From positions 1,612,001 through 1,676,000 of the forward strand of contig CP126168.1 in assembly GCA_032881465.1 (NCBI GenBank): a stretch of DNA of 64,000 bases. Reading direction: 5' to 3'. Source of the DNA: Parvibaculaceae bacterium PLY_AMNH_Bact1 (lineage in GTDB: Bacteria > Pseudomonadota > Alphaproteobacteria > Parvibaculales > Parvibaculaceae). Made by a program: the position numbers and the translations under genes. Shown here in pieces: positions 56,013-64,000 of this stretch. Each line of letters opens with the position of its first letter. The first letter of the stretch is position 1. Below the pieces are notes generated by a model. It was not told the DNA's origin. It ran no database searches and saw only the letters and a list, made by a program, of their open reading frames with translations.

Positions 56013-57434
56013 CTATTCGTCGTTGGTACCCCATCCCACCCATTGATGTTTAACATCTTCATAATTTTCAACAGGATCGTAGTAGTCAACGCTGAGACCA
56101 AGGTCGCGAGCGCCCAATTGACCAATAGCTGAGAGCAAGCCGTAACCTGCGACATATTCATCTCTTTCAGCCGTCACGAGAGAGACCTGGCTGTCCAGAA
56201 GCTCCTGCTCAGCGTCCAGCACATCAAGGGTCGTGCGAGACCCGACTTGAGCCTCCTGCCGCACCCCATCAAGCGCAATTTCATTTGCACGGACCTGCTG
56301 GCGATTGGAGACAATCGCAGAACGTGTGGCTCTGAGCTGTTCCCAAGCGTTGCGAACTGCTTCCTCTACCTGACGCAACGTATCTGCGACCTGAAGTCTG
56401 CTCTGACTTTCCAGGTGCTTTGCCTCCCGGATAGCGGAGTATTGTGATCCTGATTGGTAAAGGGGGATGGTAATTGTACCCAATACCCGCGTTGTTGTGG
56501 ACCGCGCAGTAGTGCTCGACGGTTCTTCAGCATGCTCATAGCTGGCATCCAATGAGACTGTCGGCAGCAGGCCACCTTTAGCCACTGCCACCGCATGGCC
56601 TGCAGCTCTTTCTGAATGCCGAGCGGCTTCAAGTGCTGGATTGGCAGAGATAGCCAGCTGCATCGCTTCTGCTTCACTCTGAGGCAGCGCAGGCAATGGC
56701 GGAGCTGGTTCAAGGGTACCAGGTGCCTGGCCCACAACCCGTTCGTAAGCCGCGCGGCTCGCAATAAGAGCTGCTTCTGCAGCAATCAGATTGGTGTCAG
56801 AAAGGCTGAGCCGGGCTTCTGATTGTGCGACGTCTGTTCGGGTTATTTCACCCACGCGAAATCTGTCCTGTGAGGCTTCAAGCTGGCGCTTAAGGACCTC
56901 CACGTTCTTCCTGCGAAGATCAACAACAGCGATATCCCGGACGACATCCATATAGGCCGTCACAGCATCAAGAAGTGTGGTTTGTTCCACGTTCCGCAAA
57001 TTCTCCCGACCAGCCTCAACAGAAGCTTCGGCCCGGCGCGCACCATAGAGAGTCCGACCGCCCGTAAAGAGATTTTGAGAGAGAGCGAGGGAGCCGGTCA
57101 GTGGGTCAAAATTCTGCTTGCCCCCAAAACCTGGAATGGCAATCGAAGACGTGGAATCTGTCTCCACTGTCCCATAAGAACCTGTCGCTGACAGCGATGG
57201 ACGCCAGCCAGATAACGCCTGAGGAACCTGTTCGTCAGTTGCTCGCAGACCCGCTCGCTGAGCCAAAAGAGCTGGATTTGACTGATATGCGGCAGCCAGA
57301 GCGTCAAAGAGGTTTTCTGCGTGAGAAGGTGACGTAAATGCAACGGCGCCCAGCGCGACACCGCCCAGCAAACGCACGACATTCGCCTTAAGCAAAGAAG
57401 CCATGCGTTTCTTACTCAAACCTGATTGTGTCAT
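56013..57434 (-). CDS. tolC: TolC-family outer-membrane channel
   Basis: Outer-membrane exit duct for type I secretion and efflux. The 473-residue protein has a signal peptide (LLGGVALGAVAFTSPSHA), the N-terminal ENLFDALAAAYQSNPALLAQRAGL and the two repeats of the TolC fold (GRTLYGARRAEASVEAGREN; SQYSAIREAKHLESQSRLQ). The start at 57434 has GAGAGGG before the ATG. Its neighbours are popZ and the divergent PCMT, an order frequent in rhizobia. Confidence 0.95.
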   Translation of the reverse strand: MTQSGLSKKRMASLLKANVVRLLGGVALGAVAFTSPSHAENLFDALAAAYQSNPALLAQRAGLRATDEQVPQALSGWRPSLSATGSYGTVETDSTSSIAIPGFGGKQNFDPLTGSLALSQNLFTGGRTLYGARRAEASVEAGRENLRNVEQTTLLDAVTAYMDVVRDIAVVDLRRKNVEVLKRQLEASQDRFRVGEITRTDVAQSEARLSLSDTNLIAAEAALIASRAAYERVVGQAPGTLEPAPPLPALPQSEAEAMQLAISANPALEAARHSERAAGHAVAVAKGGLLPTVSLDASYEHAEEPSSTTARSTTTRVLGTITIPLYQSGSQYSAIREAKHLESQSRLQVADTLRQVEEAVRNAWEQLRATRSAIVSNRQQVRANEIALDGVRQEAQVGSRTTLDVLDAEQELLDSQVSLVTAERDEYVAGYGLLSAIGQLGARDLGLSVDYYDPVENYEDVKHQWVGWGTNDE

Positions 57435-57584
57435 CTTACCCTCTCCCAGACAGAAACTCGCTCGCGCAATTCCGCCATACCAAATGCTGTATCCGGTTCA
57501 GTCAGCCGCATAGTGCGTTGAAAATGGTAACCGGCCTATTAACCTTAGCGGAACATAAACACAGAGGATATGTGGGAAATACCA

Positions 57585-58256
57585 TCAGAAAGTAAAGGTT
57601 TCTGCGACTTCAAATCCTGGAAGCGGGTGAATTCCTGCCTCAAATCCGTTCCGGTGGGTCGATTGCGCACCACTTTTCACGTAGACGCGCGCTTCCCCGA
57701 CATTTCCCTCTCTGACAACGCCAACAAGACGACCGCCTTCTTTCAACTGATCCAGCAGGTCCGACGGGACAAAGGGCACAGATCCATTGAGAAAGATGAC
57801 ATCAAAAGGACCCTGCTTGGTGTTCCCTTCAGGCAGTGACCCCTCAATAACAGCTGCATTGTCGACACCAAGGTCAAGCAGCGTGGCACTGGCCTTTTCC
57901 GCAAGGTCCGAATCGCACTCAATGGCCACCACCGTATCAGTGAGTTCTGCCAGCAAGGCCGTCGAATATCCGGTCGCCGGTCCGATATCCAACACGAGAT
58001 CGGTTGATGACAAGGAAGCCAGTTCCATGAGCTTGCCCAAAACCCTCGGATCCATCAGAAAGCGATCTGGTGACCCGTCTGAGGCTTCTTTCACGCAGAG
58101 ATCATCGCCCAGATAAGCAATAGAACGCTTGGCTTCTGGCACGAACTGCTCACGTGGAGTCCGACTCATCGCCGCAAGGATGCGATCATCCGTGACACCG
58201 GAGGTCATCACGTGAGCCTCCACCATATTTTTTCTGGCAGCGTCCAACTCGCTCAT
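57585..58256 (-). CDS. Divergent protein-L-isoaspartate methyltransferase family protein
   Basis: A 223-residue PCMT-like protein. The SAM loop is DIGPATGYSTALLAEL, and SRTPREQFVPEAKRSIAYLGDD matches the family start, but the canonical active-site QTISQP is absent; the corresponding stretch reads KEASDGSPDRFLMDP. It probably does not repair isoaspartate in the classical way. AGAGGG lies just before the ATG at 58256. It precedes tolC, a conserved pairing. A canonical pcm is at 32081-32776. Confidence 0.85.
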   Translation of the reverse strand: MSELDAARKNMVEAHVMTSGVTDDRILAAMSRTPREQFVPEAKRSIAYLGDDLCVKEASDGSPDRFLMDPRVLGKLMELASLSSTDLVLDIGPATGYSTALLAELTDTVVAIECDSDLAEKASATLLDLGVDNAAVIEGSLPEGNTKQGPFDVIFLNGSVPFVPSDLLDQLKEGGRLVGVVREGNVGEARVYVKSGAQSTHRNGFEAGIHPLPGFEVAETFTF

Positions 58257-58485
58257 TGTCCCTCTAACTAAGACTTTGAATTATCTGAGCGCCGATAATG
58301 CCAACACAAGTGGCAAAAGCAACGCGAGTCCCTGCAGGTTTATACTGGCCGAAGCCCCCAAAAACAATTGCATTTCGGGCGGTAACGAAAGCGCAGTTCA
58401 TAAGATCTGTGACGATTTCTTCGTTGTAGCGCCTGCCCGAACTTGGTATATCCCCGCTGCCCGGCTGTAAATTGCCAGGGAGAGA
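58257..58485. other. Intergenic region of about 230 bases
   Basis: Between the divergent PCMT gene and tRNA-Cys. It contains the tRNA promoter candidate and the PCMT ribosome-binding site. A short minus-strand frame here was considered and rejected. Confidence 0.4.
58443..58471 (+). promoter_or_regulatory. Promoter candidate of tRNA-Cys
   Basis: TTGGTA (58443-58448) and TGTAAA (58466-58471) are 17 bases apart, with the tRNA beginning 15 bases after the -10 element. Confidence 0.45.
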
Positions 58486-58559
58486 GGCCACGTGGCGGAG
58501 TGGTTACGCAGCGGATTGCAAATCCGTGCACCCCAGTTCGATTCTGGGCGTGGCCTCCA
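58486..58559 (+). tRNA. tRNA-Cys (anticodon GCA)
   Basis: Complete 74-base tRNA with encoded CCA. Acceptor stem GGCCACG with CGTGGCC, D-arm GGCGGAGTGGTTACGC, anticodon stem CGGATTGCAAATCCG with anticodon GCA, T-arm CCCAG TTCGATT CTGGG. It lies just before the exopolysaccharide genes on the minus strand. Confidence 0.97.
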
Positions 58560-58597
58560 GTTTTCCTTCAGATACAAGGTTTTTGAACCGCAGGCGC

Positions 58598-59920
58598 TCA
58601 GGCGGCGAATCCATCTACTCGCCCGGCGATGCCTCCTAAAGGCCGCGCCGCCCTGCTGGTGCCCTCTGAATTGATCCGGACATAAGCAATCCCGCCCCAG
58701 ACAAGTCCCATCAACAGATACACGTGCCGCCAATTATCGATATCGATGATAAACGCTTCGGCTGCGTGGGCTGTAAATGTCGCGACCGCAACAATCTGTA
58801 GGCCCTGGAATGGCGTGCCAGCAAAACATGCCCTTGTACCCAGGATTATGGTTGAGAGCACCAGTCCGATGAATGCGGTTCCAGAAAGCCATCCGCCAGC
58901 AAGGAAGACATTGAGGTAGACGTTATGCGGGTCAACGCCAATGATCTTGGCCCACTGTGAGGGACCGATGCCAAAGGGTTTTTCGATGATGGTTTGGATC
59001 GCTTGCTCTTGCACAGCGAACCGCCCGCCCTCTTCTGACACATCGTAGGATTGTGTGAGGGAAAACCGCTCTTCAAAAAGCTCCGAAACGAGATCCGATG
59101 ACAATGCCCAGGCGACGACACATGCTGCCAAAACGCCAATCAAAGAAACGGCCAACGTGAGACGAGCGATTTGTCGCGCCGACGTCGCTGTCATCCAAGT
59201 TAAGACCAGGAAGATGCTGCCCGCAAAAATCAGATTGCCCCAGGCACCGCGGGAGAAGCTGAGAAGTATTCCAAGGAACAGCAGCCCAACAACAGGGACA
59301 AGCAGAAGGTCCCGCCTCTGAGATGACATCGACAGGCGATAGATCAGAAACAGCACCGGCCCCACCAAAAAGGGGCCATAGACGTTGGGGTCATTAAATG
59401 TACTGCGAACCCTGCTGAACTTAAGGAAGGCCTCAGCGTTGGGAATCAACCCGAAATAGGCCGCACACCCGATAGCAGCAGCGATTGCGGCTGACAGAGT
59501 ATAGGCCCACCAGATCACCGCTAAGTTTCGTGTGGGATTTGCGACGACAAGGGCCGCAAAGAAGAACATGCTCAAGACGAGATAGGTAGACACCAAAAGA
59601 AAGTCAGTCACTCTCTCGATATAGAGCGCACCAATGCCGGAAAACGCATACCCAAGCAAAAGGAGGCCCCAAAGGATCGCAGGCATACGCAGGTCTTTTG
59701 GAAAACGGAGTCCCACAGCAAATGTGAAGGCCATGGTCACGACCATTAGAAGGTCATAGGGCGCTGGCGTCGATGACGAACCGCTTGATTGGGTGCTGAC
59801 GTAAAAGCCGGTGGCGAGTGTAAAAAACAGCAGAATGCTACAAACAACAGTCCAGAACGTGGACCGGTTTGCACGGCTCGGATCCGTTATGCCTCCAACA
59901 TCACACTGCCATCCATCCAT
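58598..59920 (-). CDS. O-antigen ligase / Wzy-like polymerase
   Basis: A 440-residue polytopic membrane protein with about 10-12 hydrophobic segments and the O-antigen-ligase type periplasmic loop (about residues 270-325: FGIGPSQWAKIIGVDPHNVYLNVFLAGGW, with the conserved HN). It probably polymerises or ligates exopolysaccharide repeat units at the periplasmic face. GAGG precedes the ATG; the upstream sugar transferase ends nine bases before. Confidence 0.85.
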   Translation of the reverse strand: MDGWQCDVGGITDPSRANRSTFWTVVCSILLFFTLATGFYVSTQSSGSSSTPAPYDLLMVVTMAFTFAVGLRFPKDLRMPAILWGLLLLGYAFSGIGALYIERVTDFLLVSTYLVLSMFFFAALVVANPTRNLAVIWWAYTLSAAIAAAIGCAAYFGLIPNAEAFLKFSRVRSTFNDPNVYGPFLVGPVLFLIYRLSMSSQRRDLLLVPVVGLLFLGILLSFSRGAWGNLIFAGSIFLVLTWMTATSARQIARLTLAVSLIGVLAACVVAWALSSDLVSELFEERFSLTQSYDVSEEGGRFAVQEQAIQTIIEKPFGIGPSQWAKIIGVDPHNVYLNVFLAGGWLSGTAFIGLVLSTIILGTRACFAGTPFQGLQIVAVATFTAHAAEAFIIDIDNWRHVYLLMGLVWGGIAYVRINSEGTSRAARPLGGIAGRVDGFAA

Positions 59921-59929
59921 TACATTGCC

Positions 59930-61489
59930 TCAATAAGCGTTTTCGCCCTTTAGCAGCGCCCAAGGGGTCCGCAGGATGATGTAAAGGTCGAACATAAGAG
60001 ACCAATTATCGATATAGAAAAGGTCATATTCAGTCCGTCGACGGATCTTTTCGTCTGTGTCAGTCTCGCCGCGCCATCCATTAATTTGTGCCCACCCGGT
60101 AATGCCCGGCTTTACGCGATGTCTGGCAAAATAACCATCGACCACATCCCCGTAGAGTTGGTCTGCAGCTTTTGCAAGAACCGCATGAGGACGAGGGCCA
60201 ACCATCGACATATCGCCTTTAAGGACGGTTATCAGTTGAGGCAGCTCGTCAATACTGGACCGCCGCAGAAAACGCCCGACTCCTGTCACACGGTCATCAT
60301 CGGCCGTGACAAGTTTTTCAGCATTGGTGTCCTGGTTAGCATGGGACAGGGTTCTGAACTTATAGACTTCGACAAGTTCATTGTTGAACCCATACCGTCT
60401 TTGCTTGAAGAAAACAGGCCCCTTGCTGTCCAATTTAATCGCGATTGCGACCCCGATAAAGATAGGAAGCGACGCAATCAACATTGCACCGGCAATAATC
60501 CGGTCGGAAACAGTCTTCACGACATAGTCCCAGTCGGTCAGGGGCTTTTTGTAGATATCCAGGAAAGGAACATTGCCAATATAGCTGTATGTACCTGACT
60601 TAAATCGCAATCGTGAATCAAGGGCGCTCAGGCGAATATCAACCGGTAGAACCCAAAGCTTCCGCAATAACTCAAGCATGCGCCCCTCCGCGGTCATCGG
60701 CAAGGCAACGAGCAGCATGTCAATCCTGTTTGATCTTGCAAACCGAACCAGCTCGTCAAAGCTACCAAGCTTTTCGACTCCGTGAATTGTTTCTGGTGCA
60801 CGATCAGAAGATCTGTCATCAAAAACACCACAGATATTGATATAGTGCACGTCGGAGTCTTTGAGCGCGTCAATCAGGCGTTGCCCGGTTTGCCCGCCAC
60901 CAACCAACACCACATTCTGTTGCAGCCTGCCCTGCTCCGCCCAACCACCGATAATAGAATGAGCGACGGTACGAATAGTTGCGATCCCAATCAGTCCGCT
61001 TAGGAACCACCCTGCAAGCCAAATGCGCGAAAGGCTCTCACTTTCCTTCAACAGAACAGAAGAGATAAGCCCGACAATAAAGACAGCCGTCCATGTAGCA
61101 CACGCGGAGCGAATGGTTCCCCATTGCATTTGTAAAACGGCAACGCGGTAGAGGCGGGAAAAGTCACTCGCCAGGACATAGGCAATTGGAAGACCGATGG
61201 TCAGCGCTGCATAGAAGACCAGTGCCTCCCAAATGTGGGTTCCGACATAACCCCAAGCAATTCCCACACCGAGGCTTATAAGCACTAACGTCTCTACTAG
61301 GCGCAGCGTGCCTCTAACGACCGTCGGCGAAATTGAAGATTGAACCTTCGAGCGGCGATCAACTTTTGGTACTGGTCCTGTCGGACGGCCTTCGCGGTCA
61401 AATCGGGTCCCAGATGTTGGTGTCGACATATCAGAACCAACTGACGCGTCTGCGGGGGCACCATGCTGAGTTGGGTGACTCTCTGTCAT
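59930..61489 (-). CDS. Polyprenyl glycosylphosphotransferase (undecaprenyl-phosphate sugar transferase)
   Basis: Priming enzyme of exopolysaccharide repeat synthesis, 519 residues. The N-terminus is a long basic linker, then four transmembrane segments (LETLVLISLGVGIAWGYV onwards), a CoA-binding-like domain (VVLVGGGQTGQRLIDALKD) and the C-terminal bacterial sugar-transferase domain with KGPVFFKQRRYGFNNELVEVYKFRT, SSIDELPQLITVLKGDMSMVGPRPH and the terminal PGITGWAQINGWRGETDT. The ATG overlaps the glycosyltransferase stop codon. Confidence 0.93.
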   Translation of the reverse strand: MTESHPTQHGAPADASVGSDMSTPTSGTRFDREGRPTGPVPKVDRRSKVQSSISPTVVRGTLRLVETLVLISLGVGIAWGYVGTHIWEALVFYAALTIGLPIAYVLASDFSRLYRVAVLQMQWGTIRSACATWTAVFIVGLISSVLLKESESLSRIWLAGWFLSGLIGIATIRTVAHSIIGGWAEQGRLQQNVVLVGGGQTGQRLIDALKDSDVHYINICGVFDDRSSDRAPETIHGVEKLGSFDELVRFARSNRIDMLLVALPMTAEGRMLELLRKLWVLPVDIRLSALDSRLRFKSGTYSYIGNVPFLDIYKKPLTDWDYVVKTVSDRIIAGAMLIASLPIFIGVAIAIKLDSKGPVFFKQRRYGFNNELVEVYKFRTLSHANQDTNAEKLVTADDDRVTGVGRFLRRSSIDELPQLITVLKGDMSMVGPRPHAVLAKAADQLYGDVVDGYFARHRVKPGITGWAQINGWRGETDTDEKIRRRTEYDLFYIDNWSLMFDLYIILRTPWALLKGENAY

Positions 61490-62679
61490 TCTGCTGCATC
61501 CAGTCGTGCGTGTGATGAAGTGTTTGAGTGCCCGTTTGGTTCAATGCGCTGTTTCACCGCAGCACCCGCGTAAACGCTTGCGACACCGCTTGCCATATTG
61601 CTCAATGAGAACTGTTTTTTTACATGTGTGCGAAGATTGGCTGCATCACAATGATATTGAGCTTCATGATCTAGAAACTGCTCCATCGCACTCTGCAATG
61701 CTTGGACATCACCTGGTCGAATAAGACAGCCAGCCAGAGGGCCAAATATTTCCGGAATGCCCCCCGTGGAGGTCGCAATCAAAGGTCTTCCCGCAGCAGC
61801 AGCTTCCAATGCAACATAAGGGAATGAATCGTGATGAGAAGGAAGAACGACGGCTCGCGCCCGCGCGAAGGCATCACGCGCCGGCACCTTTCCCAAAATA
61901 CGCACAGACTCTGTTAACGACCGAACTTCAACGGCGGCGCTAAATGCAGCCATGTCGGGACCATCACCGGCCACGTCCACCGTGATGCGTCGGCGGGCTG
62001 CAATCTCCGCAACCGCTTCCAAAAGCGTAAAAATGCCTTTGAGTTCGCGTACTTCACCTAGAAACAGAAAATCAGCCGGGTCCTTGATCGTGGCAATCGC
62101 GTCAAACTCAGTTTGTGCCAGACCATTGTGAACCACCTTCGTGTTCGCTGGCAGGTTCCCAAAGCGCTCCGCAAAAACCTTACGTGCAAAATCAGATTCG
62201 AAGATAAGGCCATCTGTGCGCCCAAGCATCAGCCTCTCAGCAAATTGAAACATCGCACCCATCAGGCTGTTCGGCGCATAATGAATGCTACCACCGTGAG
62301 GCGTATAGATGCGTGCCAAAGGAACAGAACTTGCTGTGAATCTCGCCAACAGCCCGCCTTTTGCCCCATGCCCATGCAGCACATCCGGTGTTAGCTCACG
62401 GAGCTTACGTGCGGTCGCCATCAAGGCTTTGACATCGCTGAATCCGGGCATCCTCCCCAGACCGACACGGGTTACACCAAGTTCGCAGTGTTTTTCGAGC
62501 TCAGAGATGCGGTCTTGCGTCTGCTGATCATTTGGCGCATCAGCGCAAAGGACGCCAACAAAGTATCCGGCTTCTCTTTGTGCCTTGGCGAGATCGCAAA
62601 CATGGCGGAAAAGTCCGCCGACCGGCGATCGCAGGCAGTGAATAACTCGAAGGGGTTGTGCTTGAACAAGGGGACTCAT
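61486..62679 (-). CDS. Glycosyltransferase, family 4
   Basis: A 397-residue GT-B glycosyltransferase. N-terminal half begins VIHCLRSPVGGLFRHVCDLAKA; the C-terminal half contains the donor-binding motif VVLPSHHDSFPYVALEAAAAGRPLIATSTGGIPE. Start at 62679 is preferred over a TTG four codons upstream because GAGG lies six bases ahead. Coupled to the following priming transferase. Cytoplasmic; the sugar cannot be read. Confidence 0.93.
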   Translation of the reverse strand: MSPLVQAQPLRVIHCLRSPVGGLFRHVCDLAKAQREAGYFVGVLCADAPNDQQTQDRISELEKHCELGVTRVGLGRMPGFSDVKALMATARKLRELTPDVLHGHGAKGGLLARFTASSVPLARIYTPHGGSIHYAPNSLMGAMFQFAERLMLGRTDGLIFESDFARKVFAERFGNLPANTKVVHNGLAQTEFDAIATIKDPADFLFLGEVRELKGIFTLLEAVAEIAARRRITVDVAGDGPDMAAFSAAVEVRSLTESVRILGKVPARDAFARARAVVLPSHHDSFPYVALEAAAAGRPLIATSTGGIPEIFGPLAGCLIRPGDVQALQSAMEQFLDHEAQYHCDAANLRTHVKKQFSLSNMASGVASVYAGAAVKQRIEPNGHSNTSSHARLDAAE

Positions 62680-62687
62680 GACAAACC

Positions 62688-63242
62688 TCAAAAATACCGC
62701 TCGCCGATGAGGATGGTGTCACCTGGCCGGATTGCCGCAGTCGTCTCAACACCCAGCTCAACAATACGATCGCCAAGGTTCCGGGTTACGCGCGCAACAT
62801 TTGTGTTCGCACGATGAGTATACCCACCAGCGATCGCCACAGCTGTGTTGACGGTCATGCCTGAGACGAATGGATATTGTCCGGCACTACTAACCTCTCC
62901 AAGGATGAAGAAAGGTCTGAAATTCAAAACCTCCACGCTGACGCTTGGGTCACGCAGCAATGTTTGAGACAGCACGCTTACCAGAGAGATTTCCAGTTCG
63001 TCTGGTGTCAGCCCCCTCGCCTGCACAGCTTGGATGAGCGGCATCGAAATTTCGCCCGCGCCATCCACAGCATATTCACCTGTCAGATCTTCCTGCCCGA
63101 ATACGATGACCCGCAAACGGTCACCACTGTCTAACCGATAAGGCGCGTTCTGCCCTGCGACCGGCATTTCCGACAGGATGCCTGTGTTCGAACAAGCTCC
63201 TAACAGGCCAACAATCATTGCAATAATAAAAAACCGGCTCAT
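62688..63242 (-). CDS. Polysaccharide export lipoprotein (Wza-like, periplasmic part)
   Basis: A 184-residue export protein. Signal peptide and lipobox (MSRFFIIAMIVGLLGAC), then the polysaccharide-export domain (YRLDSGDRLRVIVFGQEDLTGEYAVDGAGEISMPLI) and a SLBB-like domain (FFILGEVSSAGQYPFVSGMTVNTAVAIAGGYT). It lacks the C-terminal outer-membrane helix of E. coli Wza, as do many alphaproteobacterial homologues. AAGG precedes the ATG at 63242. Starts 238 bases from the divergent chain-length gene. Confidence 0.9.
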   Translation of the reverse strand: MSRFFIIAMIVGLLGACSNTGILSEMPVAGQNAPYRLDSGDRLRVIVFGQEDLTGEYAVDGAGEISMPLIQAVQARGLTPDELEISLVSVLSQTLLRDPSVSVEVLNFRPFFILGEVSSAGQYPFVSGMTVNTAVAIAGGYTHRANTNVARVTRNLGDRIVELGVETTAAIRPGDTILIGERYF

Positions 63243-63480
63243 AGCGGGCCTTTTTCTTGATCCTGAGATTGTGTTCCACGCTAGACCGAATTCGTTAAGA
63301 CTTTCCGACCAGATGCCCTTCTTCACATCTTGCGTAAACCATCTAAACGTAGGAATTCATTGACGCTTGTGAGCTCTGTTAAGCATTCCGTTACCTAAAC
63401 ACCGTCTACTCAGGTTTCGTGAACAAGTCCGGGATTTCGGACCTGTCGACATCTGTGTGTGCGGGAAACAAAAATAGGTT
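63243..63480. other. Divergent intergenic region of about 240 bases
   Basis: Between the minus-strand export gene and the plus-strand Wzz-like gene. AT-rich stretches are present, but no convincing promoter pair, hairpin or repeat is seen beyond the ribosome-binding site of the export gene. Confidence 0.35.
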
Positions 63481-64000
63481 ATGAGCGACACGTCAGCCAC
63501 ACCTCACGTGACCGGGTACGCGCCCTCCCAGGCGGCACCCCGCGCCGACGCGAATTTCGGCGACCGGCGTCGCGCACCTACAAGTACTGAAATCGATCCG
63601 TGGGATCTGCTGAGGGCCATATGGTCTCGCAAAGAACGTCTTCTGCTGCTCTTTGTTGTTTTTCTGACGGTCGGCGCATTTTGGGTTCTAACCATGCAAC
63701 CGACTTATGTTGCAGAATCACAGATCTCCATCAAACCGCGCTCAGGTGAGATTTCCCGCTTCGACACACCAGAACGACCCCAGCAGGCCGATCCGATTTC
63801 GATTGAAAGTGAGGTTCAGATACTGACCTCCGGCGCGCTTGTACCTGCTCTGGTTCGCAAGCTAAATCTACATCAGCTTCCAGAATTCAATCCAGCTCTG
63901 CGCAGTGGCGGACCTTTTTCCCAGCTACTCCAGATTTTCGGCGTGACATCAAAGCCAAAACGCGCATCCGTCGCGGCCATTACTGAGAATGTACTCAACA
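63481..64000 (+). CDS. Wzz/GumC-like polysaccharide copolymerase (partial, cut by the window end)
   Basis: N-terminal 173 codons of a chain-length determinant. A Pro/Ala-rich cytoplasmic start precedes the Wzz domain: IDPWDLLRAIWSRKERLLLL, the first transmembrane segment (LLLLFVVFLTVGAFWVL), then YVAESQISIKPRSGEISRF and EVQILTSGALVPALVRKLNL. Whether a BY-kinase domain follows cannot be seen. It is divergent from the export gene and belongs to the exopolysaccharide locus. The ATG at 63481 has only a weak AGG close by. Confidence 0.88.
   Translation, partial: MSDTSATPHVTGYAPSQAAPRADANFGDRRRAPTSTEIDPWDLLRAIWSRKERLLLLFVVFLTVGAFWVLTMQPTYVAESQISIKPRSGEISRFDTPERPQQADPISIESEVQILTSGALVPALVRKLNLHQLPEFNPALRSGGPFSQLLQIFGVTSKPKRASVAAITENVLN

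Noticed and set aside
58264-58401. Small minus-strand frame before the divergent PCMT gene, ending GVGIIGAQIIQSLS-like
   Set aside because: It has no ribosome-binding site, no recognisable family, and longer versions overlap tRNA-Cys.
58486-58559. tRNA-Cys as a proven island attachment site
   Set aside because: No integrase or direct repeat of the tRNA 3' end is visible in the window.

Overview
The window is a gene-dense, alphaproteobacterial chromosome segment with moderate GC (by eye, not counted). The assignment rests on gene order and markers: gyrA-coaD-ppi-ppi-queA-tgt, argS-SPOR-nagZ-scpA-scpB-tatA-tatB-tatC-serS-surE-pcm-nlpD-like, yajC-secD-secF-Mth938, a second PCMT-tolC-popZ-valS, DUF2852, and an alphaproteobacterial LexA box (GTTC-N7-GTTC) between divergent ssb and uvrA. 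Parvibaculales or Hyphomicrobiales is my guess; the genus cannot be read from the sequence. No insertion sequence, CRISPR array, rRNA or plasmid gene was seen. Two tRNAs are present (Lys-TTT and Cys-GCA).

Layout. 1-4947: accessory region with a SPOR lipoprotein, a translationally coupled acyl-AMP ligase / acyl carrier protein / DUF2920 hydrolase cassette, and a YHYH-domain gene broken by one in-frame amber codon. 5050-12601 (minus): tRNA-Lys, tgt, queA, two cyclophilins, coaD, gyrA and ssb. 12684-16386: the SOS control region, a GNAT acetyltransferase and uvrA with a histone-H1-like lysine tail. 16392-23546: a membrane protein, a subtilisin-like protease, a Tat-exported PhoD phosphatase and two tandem amidases. 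23609-30076: trmFO, a squalene/phytoene-synthase family protein, a PuuD-like membrane protein and the Sec accessory operon. 30273-44072: a DUF815 ATPase, then a long minus-strand housekeeping block (NlpD-like factor to argS, with dgt upstream). 44233-52314: erpA, xth and mixed metabolic or envelope genes. 52372-58256: valS, popZ, tolC and a divergent PCMT. 58486-64000: tRNA-Cys and the start of an exopolysaccharide locus (ligase/polymerase, priming transferase, glycosyltransferase, Wza-like export lipoprotein, Wzz-like copolymerase cut by the window end).

The most interesting observations are: a tRNA-guanine transglycosylase that has lost three of its four structural zinc ligands; an SOS-controlled acetyltransferase-UvrA unit in which UvrA carries a Lys/Ala/Pro tail; the coupled FAAL-ACP-DUF2920 cassette; the single nonsense codon in the YHYH gene; terminator-like hairpins in the apparent leaders of gyrA and ssb; and a cytoplasmic-looking subtilase lacking the usual oxyanion-hole Asn.
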